This document shows, piece after piece, positions 1 to 5,162 of a stretch of DNA of 5,232 nucleotides. The DNA is taken from positions 1-5,232 of the forward strand of contig JAAZNU010000200.1 in NCBI GenBank assembly GCA_012798135.1, given 5' to 3'. Position 1 is the first letter of the stretch, and each line of letters starts with the position of its first letter. The translations under genes were made by a program, and so were the position numbers. The stretch is from Veillonellaceae bacterium (GTDB lineage Bacteria > Bacillota_C > Negativicutes > UBA1444). Under the pieces are notes generated by a model, which was given only the letters and a program-made list of their open reading frames with translations, had not been told where the DNA came from and ran no database searches.

Positions 1-23
1 CTGCGTGGGTCGATACTGACTCC

Positions 24-392
24 ATGCAGGACCGGTTCATCTTCACGCGCTACAAGACGACGTGCTACCATTGCGGGAAGGAGGCAGACCAGGTCATCAA
101 GGCGGTTCCCTTCCAGGCCCAGGTCATCTGCAGCAACTGCGGGGCAACCCGCATCTTCGTCCCCCGCATCGAAGACGTGAGTAAACCGGGAAGTTTCACG
201 AGGATCGGGTGCTACGACCTCTGGACCCTCGTTTCCGATGCACAATGCAGGAACTGCGGGGTGACGGGCCCCCACGACCTTTCCATCGGGTGCAACCACT
301 TCACGGTGCGCTGCAGGAACTGCGGATTCACGCACTTTTACACGTTCAGTCTCGAATACATCGCCCAGTGCCCCATCGAAGAAGAGACGTGA
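24..392 (+). CDS. Small cysteine-rich protein with two tandem zinc-ribbon-like modules (function unknown)
   Basis: I do not recognise a named family. Counting from the ATG at 24, the 122-residue product has four CxxC knuckles at C14/C17, C36/C39, C75/C78 and C97/C100. They form two CxxC-x18-CxxC modules, and each cysteine of the second lies exactly 61 residues after its partner in the first, so the protein looks like a tandem duplication of one zinc-ribbon-like unit. Three knuckles are followed by glycine in the form CxNCG. Further cysteines are C63, C90 and C116. There is no signal peptide or membrane segment, so it is probably cytoplasmic. Metal binding is inferred; a nucleic-acid or protein-binding role is possible but not shown. 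The frame stays open from the ATG to the left edge (Ala-Trp-Val-Asp-Thr-Asp-Ser precede it) and no clear Shine-Dalgarno sequence precedes the ATG, so the true start may lie outside the window. It converges on the oxidoreductase operon. Confidence 0.72.
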   Translation: MQDRFIFTRYKTTCYHCGKEADQVIKAVPFQAQVICSNCGATRIFVPRIEDVSKPGSFTRIGCYDLWTLVSDAQCRNCGVTGPHDLSIGCNHFTVRCRNCGFTHFYTFSLEYIAQCPIEEET

Positions 393-427
393 GGAAACGA
401 GAGGGTGGGGGTGGCTGCCGGAGCACA

Positions 428-451
428 CTCTCCCGGGAGAGGGGGAATTTT
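428..451 (+). terminator. Perfect 14-base palindrome followed by a short T tract
   Basis: Bases 428-441 read CTCTCCCGGGAGAG, a perfect palindrome able to form a short GC-rich stem. It is followed by a G run and then AATTTT at 446-451. It lies 35 bases after the stop codon of the + strand cysteine-rich gene, so it is a plausible terminator for that gene. The T tract is short by archaeal standards and the palindrome has no loop, so the call is tentative. Confidence 0.35.
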
Positions 452-453
452 GG

Positions 454-476
454 CCCCGGTACCGTGACGCCCGGGG
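454..476. repeat. Inverted repeat in the convergent intergenic gap
   Basis: CCCCGG at 454-459 is the exact reverse complement of CCGGGG at 471-476, with an 11-base spacer. It sits between the 3' ends of two convergent transcription units and could help terminate either one. Six-base GC arms arise easily by chance in GC-rich DNA, so confidence is low. Confidence 0.25.
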
Positions 477-487
477 ACCCCGGCAGG

Positions 488-513
488 GAGGGAGGGGCTA
501 TTTTTCCTCCCTC
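488..513 (-). terminator. Hairpin spanning the stop codon of the delta-subunit gene
   Basis: GAGGGAGG at 488-495 is the exact reverse complement of CCTCCCTC at 506-513, with a 10-base loop. The loop contains the TAG stop codon (498-500, minus strand), so the last sense codons of the delta gene form one arm. It could stabilise the operon transcript's 3' end or assist termination. No T tract follows it on the minus strand, while a TTTTT lies in the loop on the plus strand, so intrinsic termination of the operon here is not proven. Confidence 0.35.
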
Positions 514-749
514 TCCATGGTGATTGCCGATTTCGGGCACTCGTTTGCGCAGATGCCACAGCCCTTGCAGAAGTCGTAATCGATCTCAAGGTCCTCGCTG
601 ATCGCTGCATCGGGACAGTACATTGCACACATGCCGCAGGCGTTGCACTTCTCCCGGTCGATCCGCGGGCGGAACACGCGCCAGGACCCGGTCTTGCCGC
701 AGGCGCCGGTTGTCGGGCGGCTGATGGCGAGGCGGCGGCGCAGTTTCAT
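498..749 (-). CDS. porD: 2-oxoacid:ferredoxin oxidoreductase, delta subunit (2x[4Fe-4S] ferredoxin-type)
   Basis: This is the 83-residue electron-transfer subunit of a four-subunit pyruvate/2-oxoisovalerate:ferredoxin oxidoreductase, which wires the catalytic centre to external ferredoxin. Two classic CxxCxxCxxxCP motifs are visible, at C35/C38/C41/C45 and C61/C64/C67/C71, each binding one [4Fe-4S] cluster. The segment around residues 19-29 (KTGSWRVFRPR) is the conserved lead-in found in POR/VOR delta subunits, and the length is normal for them. A further cysteine, C17, is not part of either motif. The ATG overlaps the gamma-gene stop by four bases (ATGA, 746-749) and has GGAG about eight bases upstream, supporting the start and translational coupling. 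It is the last gene of the operon. The family assignment is firm; por rather than vor is a naming choice. Confidence 0.93.
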   Translation of the reverse strand: MKLRRRLAISRPTTGACGKTGSWRVFRPRIDREKCNACGMCAMYCPDAAISEDLEIDYDFCKGCGICANECPKSAITMEREEK

Positions 750-1273
750 GCGACCAGCTCCCTGTATGCTGCCTCTGCGGCAGACACGTTCCGGGGATCG
801 GAGAACATCTCGGTGATGGCGGACTTAGCTGATTCCATGGTCACGATTCCCATTTTTGCGAGTGCACCGAGCACCGGGGTGTTGAGGATCGGGCTCCCGG
901 CAACCTCGAGTTTTTCCCGGAGTGCGATGCCCGTCAAATCGACGGTAAACGTCGGGTAACCCTTAATGTCACGGCGTTCCCGTGCGTTGAGGAGGACGCG
1001 GCCGCCGGGCTTGAGCCCCTGCAGCACGTCGACGACGTCCATCACGCTCGGGTCGAGCACGATGACGAGGTCGGGCTTTTTGATTTGGCTCGAGATCCGG
1101 ATGGGGGTATCGTCGATCCGCACGAACGAGACGACCGGTGCACCGCGGCGCTCGGCACCGTAAAACGGGAACGCGGTGGCATACTTCCCGTCCCGGACAG
1201 CCGCGAGCGCGAGCAGGCGGGCAGCGGTCACACCGCCCTGGCCGCCGCGGGAGTGAATCCTGACTTCAAACAT
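746..1273 (-). CDS. porG: 2-oxoacid:ferredoxin oxidoreductase, gamma subunit
   Basis: The 175-residue gamma subunit corresponds to the catalytic-gamma domain of single-chain pyruvate:ferredoxin oxidoreductases. The N-terminus has the family hallmark RGGQGGVTAA at residues 9-18, followed by the conserved stretch at 34-53 containing AFPFYGAERRGAP and ending FVRI. These are typical of POR/VOR gamma rather than of the 2-oxoglutarate or indolepyruvate types. Length is normal. The ATG at 1273 lies inside the end of the alpha gene (8-base overlap, 1266-1273) and is preceded by a GGTGA Shine-Dalgarno-like element inside the alpha coding sequence. Its own stop overlaps the delta start by four bases. 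In Pyrococcus furiosus one gamma subunit serves both POR and VOR, so this subunit does not identify the substrate. Confidence 0.93.
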   Translation of the reverse strand: MFEVRIHSRGGQGGVTAARLLALAAVRDGKYATAFPFYGAERRGAPVVSFVRIDDTPIRISSQIKKPDLVIVLDPSVMDVVDVLQGLKPGGRVLLNARERRDIKGYPTFTVDLTGIALREKLEVAGSPILNTPVLGALAKMGIVTMESAKSAITEMFSDPRNVSAAEAAYRELVA

Positions 1274-2378
1274 CGCCGTTCACCCCGAACCAGAGTTCCC
1301 CGCCGGGCTGCCTGTTCCGGACAAACCCTGCTATGTCCTCGTAGGTGACCTCCTGGCCACCGAGGCCGGCAATCACGGAAAAGGGCCGGGCACCTTCCGT
1401 TGCGGCTATGCTTTTTGCCAGGACACCCCCGAACCCGAACGAGTAGTCGCGGTCAATAACAACGACGTCGCGCCCGGAGAGGTCGAGCCGCGGGAACGGC
1501 CGGAACCACCGGATCCGCATGCTCCCTGCCCGGGTACCTTCGTCCCGGAGGAGGTCGACGGCGACTTCTGCCTCCCGCCCGAGCGTTCCTGCGGCCACGA
1601 TGACGACCTCGGCGTCATCGCACCTGTACTCATCGACCATGCCGTATTTTCTCCCGAACCTGCGTGCGAAACGCTCCTGCGTCCCGCGGATCACGTCCAC
1701 GGCGTCCCGCATGGACCGCTCGATATCCAAGCGGAGCCGGAAGTACTCATCCGGTCCCGTGAGCGTCCCGTACCCGCAGGGGTTTTGCGGGTCGATGGTA
1801 TGCGGGAGGTGGAGCGGCGGGATGAAGTCCCCGGCTTTCTCGATCTCCAGCGGCTGCATCGTGTGGGAGAGGAGGAACCCGTCGAGGTTCACCATCACGG
1901 GGAGCAGGACACGCTCGTCCTCGGCGATGCAGAATGCCATCAGGACGGCATCGAACGCCTCCTGGACCGATCCCACGTAGACCTGGAGCCACCCGGAATC
2001 CCTCTCCTGGAACGCATCGGTATGCTCGGCCCAGATGTTCCACCCGGGCCCGAGTGCACGGTTCACGTTGGCCATGACGATCGGCAGACGCGCCCCTGCA
2101 GCCCAGTTGACCATCTCGTGCATGTAGTGCAGCCCGTGGGAACTCGTTGCCGTGAAGGTCCGGGCCCCGGTCACGCTCGCCCCGATGCAGGCTGCCATTG
2201 CCGAATGTTCGCTCTCCACCGGGATGTACTGGCTTTTGAGTTCCCCGGAAGAGACGTATTCTGCTATCTGCTCCACGATCTCTGTCTGGGGCGTTATCGG
2301 GTATGCCGCAACGACCGCGGGCGCGGCCTCCTTCACGGCGGCGGCAACAGCCTTGTTCCCGGTTGCAACCGTCAGCAT
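1266..2378 (-). CDS. porA: 2-oxoacid:ferredoxin oxidoreductase, alpha subunit
   Basis: The 370-residue alpha subunit forms the active site with beta and helps bind thiamine pyrophosphate and the 2-oxoacid. Visible family motifs are YPITPQT at 26-32, VESEHSAM at 54-61 (the conserved acidic pair E55/E57), a TSSHGLHYMHE block at 78-88, AAGARLPIVM at 93-102, and QERDSGW at 124-130 (usual form QRDTGW). A C-terminal domain with RIRWFRPFP and GLGGQEVT matches the pyrimidine-binding and domain II parts of the family. It is slightly shorter than many POR alphas (about 380-395), and the block at 78-88 has His where Gln is common, so it is somewhat divergent. The ATG overlaps the beta gene by seven bases and follows a strong GGAGGAGGAGGG Shine-Dalgarno element. 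Whether pyruvate or 2-oxoisovalerate is the natural substrate cannot be read from this chain. Confidence 0.93.
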   Translation of the reverse strand: MLTVATGNKAVAAAVKEAAPAVVAAYPITPQTEIVEQIAEYVSSGELKSQYIPVESEHSAMAACIGASVTGARTFTATSSHGLHYMHEMVNWAAGARLPIVMANVNRALGPGWNIWAEHTDAFQERDSGWLQVYVGSVQEAFDAVLMAFCIAEDERVLLPVMVNLDGFLLSHTMQPLEIEKAGDFIPPLHLPHTIDPQNPCGYGTLTGPDEYFRLRLDIERSMRDAVDVIRGTQERFARRFGRKYGMVDEYRCDDAEVVIVAAGTLGREAEVAVDLLRDEGTRAGSMRIRWFRPFPRLDLSGRDVVVIDRDYSFGFGGVLAKSIAATEGARPFSVIAGLGGQEVTYEDIAGFVRNRQPGGELWFGVNGDV

Positions 2379-3253
2379 ATGCCCTCCTCCTCCTTTTGCA
2401 GGCGCCGGGCGAGGGCCGCGGCATCGTCAACCATCCGGGCAACCGTCTCAGCGCTGATACCCTTGAACCTGCCCTGGGCGCGGATGTATTCCCCGACAGG
2501 GAGTGGTTTTACCATCGCCGCTTTCGAGGGTCCGTTGATCGTGACCTTTCCCTGCTCCCGCTCGTACAGGATCCACATCCCGGTGCGGACAGCGAGTTTC
2601 CCCATCTCCACGGTCTTTTCGGTGGAGAACCGCCACCCCGGCGGGCACGGGGAGAGGATGTGGATGAACGTGGGGCCGCGGTAGGAGAGGGCTTTTTTGA
2701 CCTTCTGGAACAGGTCCTTTGGATACGCCGGGCAGGCCGTTGCCATGTAGGGAGGCCTGTGGGCAGCAACGATCGCGTCGAGATCCTTCTTGGGCTGCAT
2801 TTTCCCCGCGGGCGTGGTCGTCGTGCGTGCACCGAGCGGTGTCGCCCCGGAGCGCTGCATCCCCGTGTTCCCGTATGCCTCGTTGTCGTAGCAGATGTAG
2901 AGGAAGTCGGCACCCCTCTCGAACGCACCCGAGAGGGCCTGTATCCCGATGTCAACGGTGCCCCCGTCACCTGCATAGGCAATGACATTCGTCTTCTTTC
3001 CGGCGGCACGCAGTGCAGCACTCATCCCGGAGGCACAGGCAGCGGCCGCGGCGAACGCCACGTTGTACACAGGGACGTTGAAGGCAGTGTTCGGGTAAAT
3101 GCCCTGTATCACGCTCGTGCAGCAGGCAGGCACGACGAGGACCGTATCGGGTCCTGCTGCCTTGAGGACGTAGCGGAGGGAAAGGGAGTCGCCGCACCCG
3201 GCGCACGCGGAGGTGCACTTGAGGATGTATTCTTCCCGGGGAATCTCCGTCAT
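2372..3253 (-). CDS. porB: 2-oxoacid:ferredoxin oxidoreductase, beta subunit (thiamine pyrophosphate-binding)
   Basis: This 293-residue beta subunit carries thiamine pyrophosphate and a [4Fe-4S] cluster. The diphosphate/Mg-binding motif runs from GDGGTVDIG (95-103) to DNEAYGNTG (123-131). The likely cluster ligands are C17 and C20 (ACAGCG), C45 and C203 (in SPCPPGW). The enzyme interconverts a 2-oxoacid plus CoA with an acyl-CoA, CO2 and two reduced ferredoxins. From memory, classic POR beta chains read TGC near residue 45, whereas this one has PACC, as I recall for Pyrococcus VOR beta. It also has NEAYGNTGMQRSG where NEAYMNTGIQRSS is common, so it is a divergent subtype. The ATG at 3253 is the only sensible start, because an in-frame TGA lies three codons upstream. 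It has no strong Shine-Dalgarno sequence. It is the promoter-proximal gene of the operon. Confidence 0.92.
   Translation of the reverse strand: MTEIPREEYILKCTSACAGCGDSLSLRYVLKAAGPDTVLVVPACCTSVIQGIYPNTAFNVPVYNVAFAAAAACASGMSAALRAAGKKTNVIAYAGDGGTVDIGIQALSGAFERGADFLYICYDNEAYGNTGMQRSGATPLGARTTTTPAGKMQPKKDLDAIVAAHRPPYMATACPAYPKDLFQKVKKALSYRGPTFIHILSPCPPGWRFSTEKTVEMGKLAVRTGMWILYEREQGKVTINGPSKAAMVKPLPVGEYIRAQGRFKGISAETVARMVDDAAALARRLQKEEEGIC
2382..2393 (-). promoter_or_regulatory. Strong ribosome binding site of the alpha gene inside the beta coding end
   Basis: The minus strand reads GGAGGAGGAGGG, ending three bases before the alpha ATG at 2378. The same bases encode the Glu-Glu-Glu-Gly tail of the beta subunit, so a C-terminal glutamate run doubles as a ribosome binding site. 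With the seven-base gene overlap this points to translational coupling of alpha to beta. It contrasts with the weak site in front of beta itself. Confidence 0.7.
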
Positions 3254-3290
3254 GGAACTTCAGCCACTCAGGTTAGAGGCCATCATTCAT

Positions 3291-3304
3291 AAGGGTATTT
3301 TCCC
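3291..3304 (-). promoter_or_regulatory. Candidate promoter (TATA-like) of the oxidoreductase operon
   Basis: The minus strand reads GGGAAAATACCC (3304-3293), an AT core between G and C triplets, about 45 bases before the beta ATG. A start site some 25-27 bases downstream of the core would leave a leader of roughly 20 bases. It is the most AT-rich patch upstream of the operon apart from the neighbouring T7 run. It is not a close match to the methanogen TTTATATA consensus, so this is tentative. Confidence 0.3.
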
Positions 3305-3305
3305 G

Positions 3306-3344
3306 AAAAAAAGGCAGAAAGAAATGGAGCTGGCTGAAAAAGCC
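3306..3344 (-). terminator. U-tract terminator downstream of atwA
   Basis: On the minus strand, 41 bases after the atwA stop, a small hairpin (GGCT/AGCC arms at 3341-3344 and 3332-3335 around TTTTC) is followed by a T-rich stretch ending in seven consecutive T residues (A7 at 3306-3312 on the plus strand). Archaeal transcription termination depends mainly on such U tracts. Its position between atwA and the oxidoreductase operon suggests that the two are transcribed separately, although read-through cannot be excluded. Confidence 0.5.
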
Positions 3345-3385
3345 GATGATTGGCATGATTTCAGCCGGTCCCGGGAATGGAGGTA

Positions 3386-5011
3386 TCAGGTTACCTGGCC
3401 GGGGGCCTCGCCCGCGGAGGAGATCCCGCCTTCCTCGGGTGGCATGGCACGCAGCACCTCGGGGACCGTCCCCACGGCCACGATCTTTCCTCCCCGCATC
3501 CAGGCGACGCGGTCACAGAGTTCCCGGACGAAGTCCATGTCATGGGAGACCACGATGAAGGTCTGGTCCATCTCCTGGCGGGCGTGGAGGATGGAGTGCT
3601 TGACGTCCCTCTTGGTGAGAGGGTCCATCGTGCCGGTCGGCTCGTCCAGTATCGCCATGCGGGGTTCGCGGATCAGGACCTGTGCCAGCGCCACCCTGTG
3701 CCTCTCTCCCTCGGAGAGCTGGTCTGGGTACTTGGAGAGGATATCCCCGCTCACCTTGTCCGAAAACCCGGCCATCGCGAGGGTGATCTTTGCCTTCCTG
3801 ACAGCGAGCTCCTTCGGGAACTCGAGCCCTATTGCGTCGGTGAGGTTGTCAAGCACGGTGCGGTGGGGATAGAGGTCGTACTCCTGGTGGAGGAGGCCGA
3901 TGTATCCCTTGGCCCGTCCGCGGTTCTCGATCCCGGGCTTTGTCATGTCGATCCACTCGTCCCCGACGAGGAAATTCATCTCGCCTGCCGTCGGCTCGAT
4001 GATCCCGGCAATGATCCGCGAGAGCGTGGTCTTTCCCGCACCGCTCTTCCCGATTATGCCGAAGATCTCTCCCCTCCTGACCCCGAACGAGACACCGTTG
4101 ACAGCCCGGATCAAACCCCTGTCGGCAGACATGTAGCGCTTGGCAACGTCCCGCGCCACGAGGATATCCTCCCCGATAGTGACGGGAGATTCATCTTCCT
4201 CGCGCGCATAGTCCCTCAGAAAATGGGATATGACATCCCCCGGAGCCCCTATCTTCTCGATCCGGCCCTCGTCGAGGAGGATTGCACGGGCAGCCGTGTC
4301 CTCGATGACCCTGGAGAAGTGCGAGGTGATCACAATTCCCATCCCGGAGTCCTTCGATGCCGCACGGAGCATCTGGTGCACGATGGCTGCGGTCTGCGGG
4401 TCGAGCGTGCCCGTCGGTTCGTCGGCAAAGAGGAGAAGGGGATCGCGTGCGAGCTGGCGGGCGAGCACCACCCGCTGTTTCTCACCACCCGAGAGGTCGC
4501 GGGCGATATGCATCATCCGGTGCGAGAGGCGGACCCGGTCCAGGAGATCCGCTGCCCGGTTGATCGCACCCTCCCCGTAGTCGACATCGTCGAGGGCGCG
4601 CAGGACGTTTTCGATGACGCGGTCATCCCCGTAAAGGGCAAACGTTCTCTGGAACATGATGGCGGTGCGTCGCATGATCTGTTTTTTCAGGGCCTCGTTT
4701 TCCGGTTTCCAGAAATCCACGTCTGCCTTTGCAAGGGTAGCGCCGCACCGCGGACAGGGTTTGCCTGCATCGCTTTGCAGCCCGACGGTTGCACAATGCG
4801 GGCACATGCTCACGTGGTAAACGATCGCACCCGCTGTCGGGGGATCTTCCACCCCGCGGAGGAGGTGGATCAGCACGCTCTTTCCTGCGCCGCTGCGCCC
4901 GATGATCCCCATGGTCTCGCCCTCGTATATCTCGAAAGAGAGGTTATCGAGGACTTTTTTCCCGGAGTATTCCATGGAGAGGTTCCGGACCGAAACAAAC
5001 GGGTGGTTCAT
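3386..5011 (-). CDS. atwA: Methyl-coenzyme M reductase activation component A2 (double ABC ATPase)
   Basis: AtwA is a soluble ATPase needed for ATP-dependent reductive activation of methyl-coenzyme M reductase, the methane-forming enzyme, whose F430 nickel must be Ni(I). Counting from the ATG at 5011 it has 541 residues and two ABC domains. Domain 1 has Walker A GRSGAGKS (38-45), Q121, signature LSGGEKQR (173-180), Walker B with E198 and H231. Domain 2 has GKSGAGKT (321-328), Q376, LSEGERHR (432-439), a Walker B region with E457, and H490. No membrane segments are present, so it is not a transporter subunit. An insert between Walker A and the Q loop of domain 1 holds C70/C73 and C86/C89, a metal-knuckle pattern. 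I chose the ATG at 5011 because GTGAGG lies five bases upstream; an in-frame GTG at 5026 would add five residues. Both ATPase sites look intact. A double-ABC protein of other function is the main alternative. Confidence 0.88.
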   Translation of the reverse strand: MNHPFVSVRNLSMEYSGKKVLDNLSFEIYEGETMGIIGRSGAGKSVLIHLLRGVEDPPTAGAIVYHVSMCPHCATVGLQSDAGKPCPRCGATLAKADVDFWKPENEALKKQIMRRTAIMFQRTFALYGDDRVIENVLRALDDVDYGEGAINRAADLLDRVRLSHRMMHIARDLSGGEKQRVVLARQLARDPLLLFADEPTGTLDPQTAAIVHQMLRAASKDSGMGIVITSHFSRVIEDTAARAILLDEGRIEKIGAPGDVISHFLRDYAREEDESPVTIGEDILVARDVAKRYMSADRGLIRAVNGVSFGVRRGEIFGIIGKSGAGKTTLSRIIAGIIEPTAGEMNFLVGDEWIDMTKPGIENRGRAKGYIGLLHQEYDLYPHRTVLDNLTDAIGLEFPKELAVRKAKITLAMAGFSDKVSGDILSKYPDQLSEGERHRVALAQVLIREPRMAILDEPTGTMDPLTKRDVKHSILHARQEMDQTFIVVSHDMDFVRELCDRVAWMRGGKIVAVGTVPEVLRAMPPEEGGISSAGEAPGQVT

Positions 5012-5016
5012 GACAG

Positions 5017-5022
5017 CCTCAC
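5017..5022 (-). promoter_or_regulatory. Ribosome binding site deciding the atwA start
   Basis: The minus strand reads GTGAGG five bases before the ATG at 5011. The competing in-frame GTG at 5026 has only a GG of the upstream repeat at a poor distance and would place this purine motif inside the gene. The site therefore favours the ATG. Confidence 0.5.
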
Positions 5023-5026
5023 GCAC

Positions 5027-5037
5027 ATCCTGACAGG
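5027..5037. repeat. Direct repeat copy 1 (ATCCTGACAGG), proximal to atwA
   Basis: This 11-base sequence recurs exactly at 5077-5087. Its last nine bases, CCTGACAGG, form an odd-centred palindrome (CCTG/CAGG). This copy lies just upstream of the atwA ribosome binding site and near the transcription start predicted from the TATA-like box at 5063-5070, where a bound protein could block initiation or early elongation. An operator role is inference. Confidence 0.4.
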
Positions 5038-5057
5038 CGAAAGGTCCCGGGAGAGTT

Positions 5058-5075
5058 CCGGGAAAAATATCCCGG
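5058..5075 (-). promoter_or_regulatory. Candidate atwA promoter: TATA-like box within an inverted repeat
   Basis: CCGGGA at 5058-5063 and TCCCGG at 5070-5075 are exact reverse complements around an AT core. The minus strand reads GGGATATTTTTCCC, with ATATTTTT as a TATA-like element centred about 55 bases before the atwA ATG. A start 25-27 bases downstream would give a leader of roughly 28 bases, which matches the presence of a Shine-Dalgarno sequence. Another AT-rich patch (minus AAATAATA, 5103-5110) is a possible alternative. Confidence 0.4.
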
Positions 5076-5076
5076 T

Positions 5077-5087
5077 ATCCTGACAGG
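5077..5087. repeat. Direct repeat copy 2 (ATCCTGACAGG), distal to atwA
   Basis: This is an exact copy of the 11-base element at 5027-5037, displaced by exactly 50 bases, close to five helical turns. It lies immediately upstream of the atwA TATA-like box, so the two copies bracket the putative promoter. The arrangement suggests a paired binding site for a regulator, by inference only. Confidence 0.4.
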
Positions 5088-5101
5088 TCCTGCCTGCCCC
5101 T

Positions 5102-5120
5102 CTATTATTTCTCATATGAG
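5102..5120 (+). promoter_or_regulatory. AT-rich element and perfect palindrome before the rightmost gene
   Basis: CTATTATTTCT at 5102-5112 is the most TATA-like stretch on the plus strand of this gap, about 56 bases before the ATG at 5163. It overlaps CTCATATGAG at 5111-5120, a perfect 10-base palindrome that could bind a dimeric regulator. A second weak TATA candidate, GCATAAAC at 5128-5135, would fit a nearly leaderless transcript, which agrees with the lack of a Shine-Dalgarno sequence before 5163. Confidence 0.3.
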
Positions 5121-5162
5121 TAGAATGGCATAAACCTGTTGCATTTGTCCGGCAAGACCACC

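Noticed and set aside
1785..3292. Long plus-strand open frames (299 and 329 codons) across the alpha and beta genes
   Set aside because: They overlap clear oxidoreductase genes on the other strand, show no motifs, and look like coding shadows of high-GC sequence.
3387..3397. Palindrome-like CAGGTTACCTG at the atwA stop codon
   Set aside because: It has short arms with no loop and lies mostly in coding sequence; nothing distinguishes it from chance.
5012..5026. In-frame GTG at 5026 as the atwA start
   Set aside because: It adds only five residues and has no well-placed Shine-Dalgarno sequence, whereas the ATG at 5011 follows GTGAGG at five bases. It remains possible.
3377..5083. A 568-codon open frame on the plus strand, antisense to atwA
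   Set aside because: It mirrors atwA almost exactly. Long antisense frames are expected in GC-rich genes with strong third-position bias, and the translation shows no recognisable domain, while the minus strand encodes intact ABC motifs.
5116..5133. Mini reading frame Met-Ser-Arg-Met-Ala-stop upstream of the rightmost gene, as a possible leader peptide
   Set aside because: Five codons with no ribosome binding site and no attenuator-like structure; its start codon belongs to the palindrome and it is likely chance.
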